Shown here piece by piece: positions 11,119 through 24,624 of a DNA stretch of 64,000 bases (position 1 is the first letter of the stretch; each line of letters begins with the position of its first letter). Source of the stretch: Amphibalanus amphitrite (taxonomy: Eukaryota; Arthropoda; Thecostraca; Balanomorpha; Balanidae); the NCBI RefSeq assembly GCF_019059575.1, contig NW_024881791.1, forward strand, positions 434,001 to 498,000, given 5' to 3'. The position numbers and the translations under genes are program-made. A model generated the notes under the pieces. That model was not told the DNA's origin. It did no database searches and was given only the letters and a program-made list of their open reading frames with translations.

Positions 11119-13042
11119 CCCAGCCAGCAATTTTGCTCCGGGCCCAAGCAGGCTCAAGTGCGGATTGCCCGAGATTTTTAGTCGGGCTAAAGTCGGCTAG
11201 GGCTTGGGCTAAAGTCGGCGTATGACACAAAAACGCCGACTAAAGCCCATGCTCTGCCGGAGGTATGCCCGCTCTGCGAGCTCCGGACAGCCGTAGTTTA
11301 GCCCTAGTTGAGCGACGATTGGCGTTAGCCCGATTTAAGCCCGAGCAGTGAATCCATTTATATAATGGAGATTACTCTGGGCCCGAGCGGGCTGAACTCC
11401 GGCAAGCCCACTCTGTGTGCCCTGTCTATCCCGACTTAAGCCATAGGAGTGAATGGGGTTTATACATTGCAAACTGCTGTGGCTTTGCTCGGGTTCGGCT
11501 CGAGTGACGGCTCCTGTTTTCTCAAGTCTCGACTTGACTTCATCTTGCTTTTGCTTCACACTGGATCAAGTAGCAAGGAGCAGCCAATGCACTTTCAGCA
11601 GGTTGTGCGGTTTCAATGCATATTTAAAATTGTTACGGTCACTCATATGCTCTGTTAACCGGTCATCGAGCATTGCGAAAGGAAAGTAGTGGTTGACTTT
11701 GATAGTGAATGTATATTAGGTATAAACGACTACAGACACTCAAATGAAACACAAATACATGAAACAGTGGAGTGCAAACTGCAGCAATAATATGACATGA
11801 GTCATGAAAAAGCGCCATCAAAACTATAAAACAATCAAAGGCCCGCTAGCCTCCTTCCCCGTTCATAATACTTGGTTGAACACTCAACCGAAAACATAAA
11901 GGACAGCAAGTAATCGCTCATAAGACATAAAGCAATTAGCAAACAATCGTTTATAAGGAATTTCACTCTGGTGAATGGGAGCTTTGGAGGCGTCTGGCTC
12001 ATCCACACATAGGTTTACACTATACACATCTGCAGTAGGTGGTCGGCCAGCTTTCGGCGCAGTTTCAGTATAATGTAGGTAATACCTACCTACTTAATTA
12101 TAAGCAGGCAGTTTCCGCTAAACCACTTGGCGAGGGCGACTGCGGCGTGCACCCGGTCCTGGTTTGTATAACTATTCCATTTTTTTTTTGGAACCATTTG
12201 CTCTAATGGTACGTACCTGAAAAAGAGATTAATTGGTTTAATTTACATTGCATGTTTGCTTGAAAAATAACTTATTGTTGCATTAATACTGTAAAAGCAC
12301 TTCTCATTGATCCGTATAAAATGATCATTCGATTTTCAACGCGGACAGAGAATGAGCGTGCTCGGTGATAAGTAGATAAATATTTGTGTTTTGTATTTCA
12401 TTTTCCTGGTTCAGAAGTGCTGGTATTTCACAAAGATATGAAGGCACGGAATGCGGCTTTTCTGAGCGAGGGTATAAATCGCCAGGCTGAACAGCTATTC
12501 AGCTTCATGTTTGATGGCGTGAAACTCAGTCAAAATCATGACGTTTACATACGATCAAGCGCACCATTCAATACACTTACCTACCGTAAAACTCCATGCC
12601 AGTCCACGTGATAAGAGCAGTGAGCACTATCCCTTCTTCGCGCTGTCACACGCGCCCAAACATCAACCACCAAATGCCCCAACACCGGTGTGTCGTTTCG
12701 TCGCACAGCGCACAGACTGTCACAAACGCTGCACATGATTGGCGCAGAGCTGCGCATGCGCGAACAGCCGAACAAGTATGGCTAAGCTCCGGCTTTACTC
12801 CAGTGAGCCGAAGGACACAGCCAGCTTGATCAGCCCGCGCTCCGCCCAAGTTAAGCCTGTTTTGGATGCGCGGGCAGATGTCGGGCTGAGCTACTGCTAT
12901 CCGCACTTGGGCATAGCTGCGGCATGCCCCAGCTCAGCCCTAGTAAAAAATGCAGTGGTTTTGATCAAAGTGGGCAAACCCAAGCTAAGCCCAAGCTGCC
13001 CAACGTTTGCCACAGTTCAGCCCAAGCGAATTGCTGGCTGGG
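11119..13042. mobile_element. CCCAG-ended element with GCCGACTTTAGCCC-type iterons
   Basis: The ends are CCCAGCCAGCAA and its complement, flanked by AT at 11117-11118 and 13043-13044. It interrupts the CR1-like frame between DIDLLVN and TSVSWG. Removing the element plus one AT restores that frame, so the 2-bp duplication is supported by coding sequence. Subterminal regions (11130-11420, 12780-13030) carry repeats around GGGCTAAAGTCGG or CCCAAGC. No transposase ORF seen. Confidence 0.75.
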
Positions 13043-13044
13043 AT

Positions 13045-13418
13045 TGACCAACAAGTCTATATCATTCTGAACAGATGGAATCACAGTCGGGCAATGTCCG
13101 CGAGGATACTTCACACCGGAATAAATCTTGAGGTCATCTGCAAATATCTTGTACTTTGATATCAATTTGGAGCCAATGTGATTTATATAGACCAAAAAAA
13201 GTAGCGGTCCCAAGACCGAACCCTGAGGCACACCACTGTGGACAGGTCTGGGGCCACTGAGATGTCCGCTAACAGACACTCTCATCTCCCTGTCAGATAG
13301 GAATGATGCTATCCATGTTAAGAGCTGACCGGTAATGCCAAGAGACTGGAGCTTCGTTAACAGGACTTTGTGGCAAACAATATCAAAAGCCTTACTGTAA
13401 TCGAACAACACTAAATGC
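13045..13418 (-). pseudogene. CR1-like reverse transcriptase, palm domain part
   Basis: The minus strand encodes LFDYSKAFDIVCHKVLL, SGVPQGSVLGPLLFLVYIN and the catalytic-motif region KYKIFADDLKIY. FADD carries the two catalytic aspartates. Endonuclease and upstream RT are absent: the copy is cut at about 13418, where 22 bp of a CACTGGCGGATCC-type repeat end (13427-13440) follow. One retrotransposon copy spans 13418 to about 9400 with two later insertions. Confidence 0.8.
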
Positions 13419-13928
13419 CCCCTCCCTGGATCCGCCAGTGTAAGAGACCATTGGAGCTGCAGTTGGGTACCTCAGACGTCAGGGTACGCCCTCAGATCCC
13501 AGCTAACAGGAAACGTTACTACAACGTTGTTACAACGTCGTGTTTCGGTAAGTTGCGAAATTACGTTTTAATTACGTTGTAGCAACGTTCTGAACGTTGT
13601 GAAGCCATGGTTTGGTCCGAAAGTCGTGGTAAAACGTCGTGACAACGTTTTATTGGTACGTTGCAGCAACCGCGCACTTGCAGCATTATATTTTGATAAT
13701 GCATGGTGACATATATGGCCATATAATGCATTTCCTTTGACTTTCAATGCGCATATTCAGTTTTCATCGTTAAATTTGACATATTTTAACACTTGGACTG
13801 TTCACGTTGTCAGCTGGTGGTCGCCAACACGTTGTTAAAACGGTTTTTCACAACCTTGACGTTATAGGTACTGAATAATTAGCGGTGTTTTTACAAGTAA
13901 ATTCTGATACCTTTCTCTCTTATCTCTC

Positions 13929-14875
<947 letters not shown>

Positions 14876-15294
14876 TAATATATAACATGTGTAAATTGCA
14901 AAGCGTGTCATTGGCATGTTTTGCAACATCACAAGCGGAGCTAGAGGCTTGCAACTATCCCTATGTAAAAGCGGCTGTTATCCGCGGCTGCCAGCAAGCC
15001 ACGCGGGCCGCCACTCAGGCGAACGGTGGCTCGCGCCCTGACCTCGCGGCTCGCCTGAAGGGCCGTGACGTCAGTGTCACCGGCCGGCGTTCAGAGCCAG
15101 CCGGCCGAGCCGCAGTCTACGCGGCGCGAGCGAGCAGTGAGGGCCGGCGGTGGGCGCGGCTGAGATAGCTGGAAGATGAAAGATAGCGCCAGTTGTCTGC
15201 GTTTGATGCGATTGTTGCTTTGACTGGTAAGTCAAAGTACCATTTACGAGTAGCATTTGCAAGATTGTGCCTTGTAATACCGTGCGGTCTAGGC

Positions 15295-15450
15295 CATAGG
15301 CGGCGGAACGGGGAGGGCACCGGGGCACCGTGCCCCCCTTTGATTTTGGCATTTTAACATTAGCCCTATGGGCGTTGCATGGAAAGAATGGGACCAAAAG
15401 TCGGCAGTGCCCCCCCCCCCCCCTTAAATGAGGGTGTTCCGCCGCTACTG
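15295..15450 (-). mobile_element. 156-bp hAT-type MITE, perfect 8-bp duplication
   Basis: GTCTAGGC at 15287-15294 and again at 15451-15458 flanks ends CATAGGCGGCGGAAC and CAGTAGCGGCGGAAC (complement). Inverted relative to copies at 7461-7611 and 29689-29848. Confidence 0.92.
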
Positions 15451-16721
15451 GTCTAGGCTATAGTTCATTGTAGCTCTAGCCTCTAAGGTGTTGACATGTT
15501 TGATCTAGCCTGTCGCACTGTTACGGAAAGTGGTGCAGGTATTTTTGTGATTTTTTCATGAATTGAATGTCTGATTTTCCCTCATGTCTTCCCGCAGACG
15601 TCCTGCAACTCGTCAGCGCGCCTTGTGGCAGGCCTACTGTCGGCAATGCGGTAGCGAAGTGGCTGTCCGGAAGCTGCGACCGGAACGGGGGGTGCGCAGA
15701 CCGTCTAGTCAAGCACTGCCAGCTGCCTAGGGACATCGAGGCCGCAAATGAGCCGGTGCCTAACGGTCTGCCGAGTGATCCTCCCAGCGAGGGTTAGTGA
15801 AGAAGTGAACTTCCACCAGTTCTGGCGTGTTAGCGGCTAGCGCCAGAGCCGGTAGAACCCAATTCCGTCCCACGCCCCCATGGGGGCGCCCCTGGGCCCC
15901 ATGCCCCATCACCGATGCCGCCGCCGTAGTTTTTTTTTTGTAAATTGACCTGTGTGATGTATTGAAATATACACTTCTTACATGCCTTTTTTACAAGTCT
16001 ACAGAACGGGAAGAGAGCGTCGGAAACACATTCTGAGTATGTTGCGAACACGTTGAGAGGGCGTTGCGAAAATGTTTAGGACGTTTACTCAGGGTCGCAG
16101 GGACGGCAATACGAAGTAGCGACAACGTGGTGCGCACGTGATAAAAACGTCGCAGAGACGTTGCCAAAGCGTTCTATACTCCTCTGCTATACTCCTTGTA
16201 GTCACGTTGCGGAACGTGGTGACAACGTTCCAGAAACACTGTTGGTAGGTTACAGAAAACATTTTATAACGTTGGCGGGACGTTGTAAGAACAGTTTTGG
16301 GACGTCACGGCCACGTTACAGAAACGTTGTGATGACATTCAAATGCATGGTCGGATGACGTTGTCACGCCGTTGTCTGGAGTCTACAAAATTACGTTGTC
16401 ACAACGATAAATCGGGACGTTGTGGTAACCATTCGACAACGTTTAAACGACGTTGTAACAACGGCAAATTGTTAGCTGGGATGTATAGGACTCGCATGGA
16501 GACCTCTTATGCTATAGTGGACTGAAAGGACCCAAAGGAGCCTGTCTATAGGGCTCCCGGAGATAGATGTGGGCCCTCAGAAGCCCGCCAGAGCCCCCAA
16601 TGAGGGATAAGTGAGGGATACCAAGTGCCTGCAATTGCATATTGCATAAGCCATAACGCCTTTACAAATCAATATATTATGTACCTCAGACGTAGTGTAT
16701 ATTTATATACACTGTGATATT

Positions 16722-16973
16722 CATAGGCGCGGGAGCCGGGGGGGCAGTGGGGGCAGTCTGCCCCCCCAACTCTGGGGCCGTGGGGGCGGTGCCCCCACAG
16801 CTTTGAGACGGAATACCACACTTTTTTTGCAAATGTTTTCTTTTTTTGTTGAAAAAGCCGAGGGGTGAAAAATAAGTCGCCTAAAACCGGTGAGAAAACT
16901 AGATTTGGGGGTACCCTAGGTTGATCTCTATTATGGTGTGCCCCCCAGTCAGAAAGTAGTTCCCGCGCCCCTG
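16722..16973 (+). mobile_element. 252-bp hAT-type MITE
   Basis: The 8-bp duplication GTGATATT (16714-16721 and 16974-16981) flanks ends CATAGGCGCGGGAGC and, complemented, CAGGGGCGCGGGAACT. Noncoding. The element at 72-272 is a related copy. Confidence 0.88.
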
Positions 16974-16987
16974 GTGATATTATGTAT

Positions 16988-17696
16988 CAGTGGCAGATCC
17001 AAGGGGGGCCACATGGGTCATGACCCCCCTTGGTACGCCCGGGGGAAGCACAGGCCTGTCAGGGGCACCACCGGCCTAGCATGGGCACCACCAGCCCACC
17101 AGGGGCACCACAGGCCTAGCAAGGGCACCACGGGCTTGTGAGGGGCCCACAGGCTTGTCAGGGGCACCCCAGGTCTGTCAGAGACACCAGAGACCTGCCA
17201 GGGGCGCCGCCGGCCTTGCAGGGGCACCATGGGCCAGTCAGGGGCACCAGAGGCCTAGCAGGGGTACCACAGGCCTTACAGGGGCACCACCGGCCTTGCA
17301 GGGGCACCTTGGGCCTGTCAGGGGCACCACAGTCCTGTCAGGGCCCAGGGGCACCATCGGCCTAGCAGGGGCACCACAGGCCTGCCAGGGGCACTACCGG
17401 CCTCGCAGGCATCACGGCATCACGCAGGGGCACCTTGGGCCTGTCGGGGGCATCACGGGCCTGTTGGGGGCACTTGAGGTTTGTCAGGGGCACCACAGTC
17501 CTGTCAGGTCCCAGGGGCATCAGCAGCCTAGCAGGGGCACCCTAGGCCCGCCAGAGGCACCACAGGCCTGCCAGGGTCCAGGGGCACCACAGGCCTGCCA
17601 GGGTCCAGGGGCACCACAGGCCTAGCAAGGGCACCACGGGCCTGTCAGGGGCACCTCAGGCTCCCGTGCCCCCCCCCCCCCCCCGATCCGCCAGTG
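16988..17696 (+). repeat. minisatellite of about 20-bp GGGGCACCACAGGCCTGTCA-type units within a MITE
   Basis: Roughly 30 imperfect units run from about 17040 to 17670. They are bracketed by CAGTGGCAGATCC (left) and GATCCGCCAGTG (right), which look like the ends of a CAGTGGCGGATCC-type repeat. The long open frames are a by-product of the unit. An inverted array of the same unit lies at 35225-35901. Confidence 0.7.
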
Positions 17697-18448
17697 ATGC
17701 CACACCACGCGAAACACCGCCAACTACCAGCTGCCGCGCCAAAACAATAAACGCGTGCCAACAACAGTCTTTTTTTTAAGGTCGACTCCGCTCGCGCAAC
17801 TTTTGACGGCGCTGCCTGGTGCTAGCGTTTTACGATGGCGTCATAGCGTAGCGTCAGAGTGGAGTTCAGAGTGAACAAACTCCACTCCTAGTATTACAAG
17901 AGTGGAGTTCGTTGATATTGCCATGGTAACCCCCGAGAACAACGTAAACCCAACGCACCGAAGCGCACAGCGCTCTACCGTGAAACACTGCCTAGATCCA
18001 TATATAATGTCAGATTCACAAACGTAAACATTAGAATAAGCACAACCTTGGGAGTCGATGCTTGGTCGATGCAGTGTATCTATTTATAGTCACCGTGGCA
18101 GTGTATATTGAGTGGGTCGATGCTGCTGCTGCTGCGCCGCGTGTGAGGGAGAGAGGGAGAGAGGAGGTGTGTTATAACTTATGCATAAATGTGGTAATAT
18201 TTTGTTTGTTGTATTTATATTTAAGACGGCTGAGACACCATTCTGACTTGGACTGAGAGTCTGAGACGTTGGAGCGAACCAAAGCGGCGTGTAAGTTGTG
18301 AATTCTGAGGGCTGTTCATGTTCACGTTGTGGTTGTGTGCGGTTGGACCCTGGTTGGACCCAAGGCCCTAAAACATAGTTGGACCGTACACAGGCTGTAA
18401 GCTCCGCCCACTGCGTCCCTATGTCAGCCTTCTGTCACCGCACCAAGG

Positions 18449-18456
18449 CTATATAA
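18449..18456 (+). promoter_or_regulatory. TATA-box-like site
   Basis: CTATATAA in the context AAGGCTATATAA. The same AAGGCTATATAA phrase recurs at 54620-54632, inside a repeat arm. It could be a core promoter for an upstream exon of PRPF4 or part of a repeat. Confidence 0.25.
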
Positions 18457-19178
18457 CACCACACACAGCGACCGCTCACCGCTGTGGTTGGTTGGGACCA
18501 GCCACAGGGGACTGTCCACCGCATCAGCATGCAGCCTTGATATCAGAACCGCCTACCCCCATGCCTGCTGCACACACCGCACACACTGCACTCAGCAGTT
18601 TGCGGTGCCCTTGAATACCCCTCAGAATTTATGTTTCTCATTCTGTACCAGTCTGAGTCAATCTGGTTGGATTCATATTGAGCTCAACTCGAGCGAGATT
18701 GGGTCACACCAAGCTGTTTGTTAGGTTTGGCTGGAATTTTCTATTGAAAGCAGTTTCATTTCCATTAGAGCATGAATAAAAATGTAGCTTAGCACTTTCT
18801 TATTCTTCTGCGCCGCAAAGGTCAAAGTCACGTCTCATGCACGCTCCAAGTAAGTTGCAATGCAAGTAAGTGAAATTGAAGTAGGTTTCCAAGTGATGTT
18901 TGTCTAAAATTTCAGTGAAGATTGAGGCGCAATTACAAGTTGCTTATATTTGACTAAAGTACATGTCCTTCTTCCCTGCACATGTGGCGGTTGCATTGTT
19001 ATTGGAATTGGAATGTCTTCTTTGGTTAGAGATGCCATGATTCACTCCTTGGATTAAAAAAAAATATGAACATGAAATAAAAGAACATACCCTCTTTATT
19101 TGGTGAAGCATGAGCAACCATCAGCCCTGACAATATTTTTTATGAGAAAAAAAAATGCCAAACTCTACCACTGACAAG

Positions 19179-19691
19179 CAGACTGGTGTTTGATTCATCT
19201 GTGATTGAATCAATTGGATTGAATCAAACAAAATTTGTTGAATCAAAAAGGTTTGATTCACCGTCAGGATTGTTTGATTCACAAGCCATGATTGAATCAA
19301 ACACATTGGGAATCACCGAATCAGGGTTGATTGAATCAAAAAAATTAATGATTCATGAACTTAAAAAAAATTGAAGTGAACGAACATAGTTCATTATCAA
19401 CAAATATTAACACTACTGCCATTACATGATAACAAAAAGAACACAACAAATACAATACTATCCCTGATTTTTTTGTATATTTTATTTTTCAATTGAATCA
19501 AAAAAGAATCATTCAAAAAAAATTGGCTGAATCAAACGTGAATCATTCCTTATATTGTTTTTGATTCTCTGAATCAAAAGGAATCCATTCACCAAATTTT
19601 TTGAAGGAATCAAACGGTGATTGAATCAAACAAAAATCAAATGAATCCATGATTGAATCGATCCAAAAAAGGTGAATCAAAAACCAGTCTG
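19179..19691. mobile_element. hAT-like MITE rich in TTGATTCAATCA iterons
   Basis: The ends are CAGACTGGTGTTTGATTCA and, complemented, CAGACTGGTTTTTGATTCA. Flanks CTGACAAG (19171-19178) and CCGACAAG (19692-19699) fit an 8-bp duplication with one change. TGATTCA or TGAATCA occurs more than twenty times across it on both strands, densest at the two sides. No coding potential. Confidence 0.72.
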
Positions 19692-20669
19692 CCGACAAGT
19701 TAACTTTTCCATGCAGACAGCTTTTGAGTAATGTTGACTGTTGACTGGTGCAAAGAAAAAACCTGGTAATGTATTTGAGTTAATTCATATGGTTTGTTGT
19801 TAGTTAAAATCTCAATTTGGCAAGCATAAATTTTGCTAGAAGGGTGCTTTGATGGCTTTCCCTCCATAATAGGCCAGCACTGTTTATGAAATAGATGATC
19901 TTTGACTTGTGATCTGTATCACTATCAGCTGGATCAATCTTTCTTATAGGTGATGCTGCTATCCTACCCAGAATTTTAGTTTGAACTAAGGAAGATCTTA
20001 ATTTAGACTCCTCAGCCCTTGATTATCAGATAGATGAAGCTTCTATTTGGAGGAAAAAAACATCAATGACTGCATAACACTAGTAATACCTACTCATCTC
20101 AGTCCCTGTCTCATTCTGAACTTAAAACATCCATACCTACCTAACCATTGATTATATTGCCAACTGGAAATATAAACAGTTGATAAGTTTTATTTTGTTT
20201 ATAGCTTTCCATTTTACATCCTGTATGTCCAACTTCAGACAAAGCAAAGGCTTATGGGCGCTGATGACCACTGTAGTCTGGGCGCCCAAAAACCCTTATT
20301 CATCATCAAAGGAATGGCTTGGTTAGGACCTTTTTCTTTGTAGTGGGTAAGTCATTTTTGTATTTTTAATGTTAAAATGACCATTATTTGAGCATGTACT
20401 GTTTATCATTTAAGATTGCCTTATATTTGTCATTATATCATGTCGTTGTAGGTCATGTTCACAGGCATTTTGCTTTTGTGCCGATCCGCGATTATTTTCT
20501 CCGGTGTTTCTTGTTCTTGGTTACCAAAATATACTGAACTGAACTGAAATGTTGATCTGATACCCTTTTATAACAATACTAGACAAATCGACTGCCTGTT
20601 AGCTACTTATGCTTGGTTTCATGGTGCTGATTTTGCTGCAGAACGCGTCAAAAGGCACGTGCCTAAGTC

Positions 20670-23600
20670 ATGTCGGACACGGTGATGTCCGACGACGATG
20701 ACGTCATCGTCGTGCCGCCGGCCGGCACCAAGAAGGTGGTCCATTATGGCTCCCTGGAGGAGACGGAGCGGGCGCGACTGGCGGCCGGCACTGGCGTCGG
20801 CTCGCCCAAACCGTCCGCCAACATCGTCTCTTCGTCGGGTACGTTCTGTCGGACACGGCACTGCTCGCCAAGGCCGCGACTGAGGGTTTTTTAGGAAGTG
20901 CTTTTCCGGAGTACTCGAAAAGACAGCCTTCTGCTTTTTGGATTAGGTACTCCAGTTGCTTTGAAGATGAGAGATTATCATTCAGCTGATCATGCTATGA
21001 AAATGGTTATGTTGGTAGTAATTATATGATATGTGGTATGCTATATCAAACTATTTTTAAAGCAATTGATTATGTCCTATGTACCTACTGAATTGATTGC
21101 TGTGAATTCGTAACGCAGTGTATGTTGTGCTTTCAGACTACATGGAGCTAGAGAAGCGCGAGGTCAATGACGACAAGCGGGCTCTGCTGGACGAGTTTGA
21201 GCGACGGAAGCGGGCTCGGCAGATCCACGTGTCCACTGACGACGCCGAAGTAAAACGGCGCCTGCGTCAGCGCGACCAGCCCATCTGCCTGTTCGGAGAG
21301 GGCCCGGCCGACAGACGTAACCGGCTGCGAGATCTTCTGTCCAGGTAGGAGCCGAGTCCGACGAGACCGCGACACTGCCTCCGGTATTTGGGATAACCGG
21401 GGTGACAAAAATCAGTGGTAGGTCAGTTATTGCTGCTGGTCCATTGGTGGATGGATGCAAGTGCTCTAACGAACTTCAAAATTCAGCGCACAAAATGACA
21501 GAAACGGAGAGCGTTCGGTAATTGCATGTCGAAGCGCTCATATTATTTACCTCGACATGATACATATGATTCGCCTCGTGCTCGCTCGTAATCGTCATCC
21601 AATATCAGTGAATGCAGTGCCAACGAAGCGAACTGGCTACGTCGTTACCGTCGTTGTCGTTACGTCGTTACCGTGATGCGTGTAACAGGCCTGGCGCCCG
21701 TCTCGTCAGCCGCCCGTGTCCGGTTCCAGGGATGAGGACGGGGGAGCCCCGGAGGCGCCGTCGGCAGAGACGGAGTCGGCGCCCCAGGAGCAGCCGCGCA
21801 CAGAGACCTGGTACCACGAGGGGCCCGCCGAGCTGCGCCAGGCGCGACTCTGGATCGCCGGTTAGTCTGGATCATATTTTGCCCACATGTTTTTTTTTTT
21901 TGCGACAGCTTACAATCGCTATTACTGAATGTCATACGATGATCCATACTCCACAAATTGCGAACGAGCATTGCATGCAGCTGAAGAAGGAACGGAGATT
22001 GCGTCAACTATGTAACTGCATAATATGAACGCTTGATTGGGACCTACTGGTTCTCGTGTTTGCCCCCTGTTTCACTAGTACCTACCGGCGTTGTTCGCAG
22101 GCTACTCTCTGCCGCGCGCCAAGGCGCGCCTGGCGGCCGCCCGGGAGCGGCTGCAGACGCCGGAGCCGACACGGAACGCCGAGCGCCAGCAGCTGCAGAA
22201 GCAGCTGCGCGCGCTGGGCCTGCACGCCAGCCAAGTGGGCGACACACGGCCCGTCTCGCACTGTGCCTTCTCGCCGGACGGCCGTCAGCTGGCCACGGCC
22301 AGCTGGTCGGGTCTCTGCAAGGTGTGGTCGGTGCCCGACTGCCAGCCGCAGCGCACCCTGCGCGGCCACACGTGCAACGTGGGCGCCGTGAGCTGGCACC
22401 CGGCGGCCACCGTCAGCCTGCAGCCGTCCGACGTGAACCTGGCCTCGTGTGGCCACGACGGCACCGTCAAACTCTGGAGCCTCGACAGGTGAGCACTGCC
22501 ACGGCCCGTGGATGCAACAGGGTGTGATCTTATGCAGACAGGGTACCAAAAGCGATGAACATCCCTCTCCATGCCACTGCGGCCTGTCTGCTTTTAGTGG
22601 TGAGATAAGTCATTTACCGCTGACCGTTTGTACTTAATCGCCGCAGCGAGGAGCCGTTGGCAGACATCGAGGGCCACGCGCCGTACCGGGTCTCCTCAGT
22701 GAAGTACCACCCGTCCGGGCGCTTTTTGGCCTCGTGCTGCTACGACAACTCGTGGCGTCTCTGGGACCTGGAGCAGCTCACCGAAGTGCTGCACCAGGAG
22801 GGCCACAGCGGCCCCGTCTACGATGTCGACTTCCATAGCGACGGTAGCCTGGCCGCCACCGGGTTAGTCATTGTCGACTGTCCTCCCCTCGGAGTTCAGA
22901 CAGGGTGTAGTGCAGTGTCCCAAAACTGAGTTTTGTCTTGGGTGTCAGAGGGGAAAATTACCCACCAAAAAGAGGGGAGAGAGTGGAAAACTGCTGATTC
23001 GATTAGATCCAAAAAGAGTGATAAACAACAAAAAGCATGCATTTTATTCTAGGGTGTAGCACTGTAGAATGTTTGATGCTAAACCGGGCACCCACACAAC
23101 TGCTCTTTCTATAGGTAAAAAATCTAGGTTTTCTTGGTAGGGAGTGGAAAATTGTTCTTAAAAATTGGTGTTGAGGGTGGAAAATGAATTTCATTTGGAT
23201 GTCGTTTCCCACCCAAATCGACAAATTCTAGGACATTGGTGTAGTGTCTCAATATCACTCTGATCATGTATGGGTTACGGTGTTGAACCGTCAGCCCTGC
23301 TCTTTATTATACCTATTGGGTTGTCTGGATGACTGCCAGTTTTAAGCTCAATCCGCTCTCCAATTGTACTTATCAAATATTTTCTTTTACTGTGTTTGGG
23401 CGTTACTGCTTATTTGCGCACACAAAAATCTTGGTTTATTACGATTCGGGCTTTTTTTGCTCTTCTAGATCATTTTGTGAAAATATCTGACGTGTATTTA
23501 ATGCTCGGTATCGTATTTGTTGGATGACTGGACGACTCGTCTTGTTTACAGTGGCCTGGATGCGTACGCCCGTCTCTGGGATTTGCGGACCGGCTCCTGT

Positions 23601-24624
23601 ATCATGTTCATGGAGGGACATCTGAAAGGCGTGCTGTCCATCGCCTTCAGTCCAAACGGGTGAGTGTATATCGTCCATCTGACGCGTATCGCACAAATCA
23701 AACCGTAGGCCTGCATGGGGCTTTTACGTATGGCATGTTCATACCTACCACATACATCTACTTGCCTAATTAAAATATTCTCTGATCGGAAGAGAAGGTA
23801 AATGGAGGCAAAGTTAGCTGTCGGGGCTACGTTGACGGTTCTTTTACAAGGCACGTCCGCTATTTATCGGAAATGCCGTGTTTCAGTGGAATGTTTGCTA
23901 GTTATGCAGGAAGGCACCAAGTCACTGGGTCTGCGTATTCGTCCTACACATTTCGCTCATATGGTACCGTTTAGTAGCAATTTCAAGCGGCGCTGGTTCA
24001 TCTAGGGTTGTGTGTGTGTGTGACTGATGGCGCTCCGGTCGCGCCGGCAGCTACCTGGTGGCCACGGGCAGCAGTGACAACACGTGCAAGGTGTGGGACA
24101 TCCGGCGACGCGAGTGTTTCTACACTGTGCCGGCGCACACAAACCTGGTGTCGAGCGTGGCGTTCGGGCCCGACCGCGGCGCCTTCCTGGCCACCGCCTC
24201 GTACGACGCCACTGCCAAGGTGAGCCGGACGCGCCGCGCTGCGCTGCCGGCCGTCTTCAGTCGGTGCTTCAAGTTATGCTGATCAGTGATCAAGGTCCTT
24301 CAATAAATCCTTCATTAATTCAGGTGTTAAATTTGTCGCATTAGTAGTTGCTTGTATTCCAACGAAGTTGTAACTGCGTTTTTTAGATGTTACGAGCTTT
24401 TGGTGCTCGTGGCTAGCCAACGACAACACTCGTCGCGCATTACGAGCGATGATTTATGTTGGTTACGTCTTGTGTTTCAGATCTGGTCAGCAGACACGTG
24501 GCAGCCCCTGCACACTCTGAAGGGACACGATGGCAAGATCATGTGCGTGGCAATATCGCCCGATGGCCACTGCGTGGCTACCTCGTCATATGACCGGACA
24601 TTCAAACTATGGATGCCTGAATGA
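20670..24624 (+). CDS. PRPF4: U4/U6 small nuclear ribonucleoprotein Prp4 (WD40 spliceosome protein), 8 exons
   Basis: This is the Prp4 component of the U4/U6 di-snRNP and U4/U6.U5 tri-snRNP, a nuclear pre-mRNA splicing factor. Exons with GT-AG borders: 20670-20838, 21137-21344, 21730-21860, 22101-22488, 22647-22862, 23552-23659, 24051-24219, 24481-24624. Phases join without a break to 510 aa, close to the human protein. Near the N-terminus is VVHYGSLEE. The SFM domain follows at about residues 70-125 ([31 protein letters not shown]). The linker has WYHEGP and ARLWIAG. Seven WD40 repeats fill the second half, ending [12 protein letters not shown]. The start ATG follows an AG acceptor (20640-20641), so an untranslated upstream exon is likely. 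No canonical AATAAA was seen within 200 bp of the stop. It converges with the RIIa/IQ gene. Intron 5 (22863-23551) is the longest. No sign of damage. Confidence 0.96.

Larger units (their letters stand above)
17697..20641. other. intergenic region upstream of PRPF4
   Basis: No coding ORF recognised. It contains a TATA-like site (18449-18456), a hAT-type MITE (19179-19691), a short CTG run near 18121 and a GTAAGT donor-like site at about 18290 that could end an untranslated first exon of PRPF4. That last point is a guess; transcript data would decide it. Confidence 0.4.

Noticed and set aside
10730-11230. A 166-aa minus-strand ORF as one gene
   Set aside because: It joins a piece of CR1-like reverse transcriptase with sequence of two inserted transposons.
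17018-17625. Proline/glycine repeat ORFs over the 20-bp array, or the array as a CRISPR
   Set aside because: It is a direct minisatellite with no unique spacers, in a eukaryotic genome; the frames are by-products.
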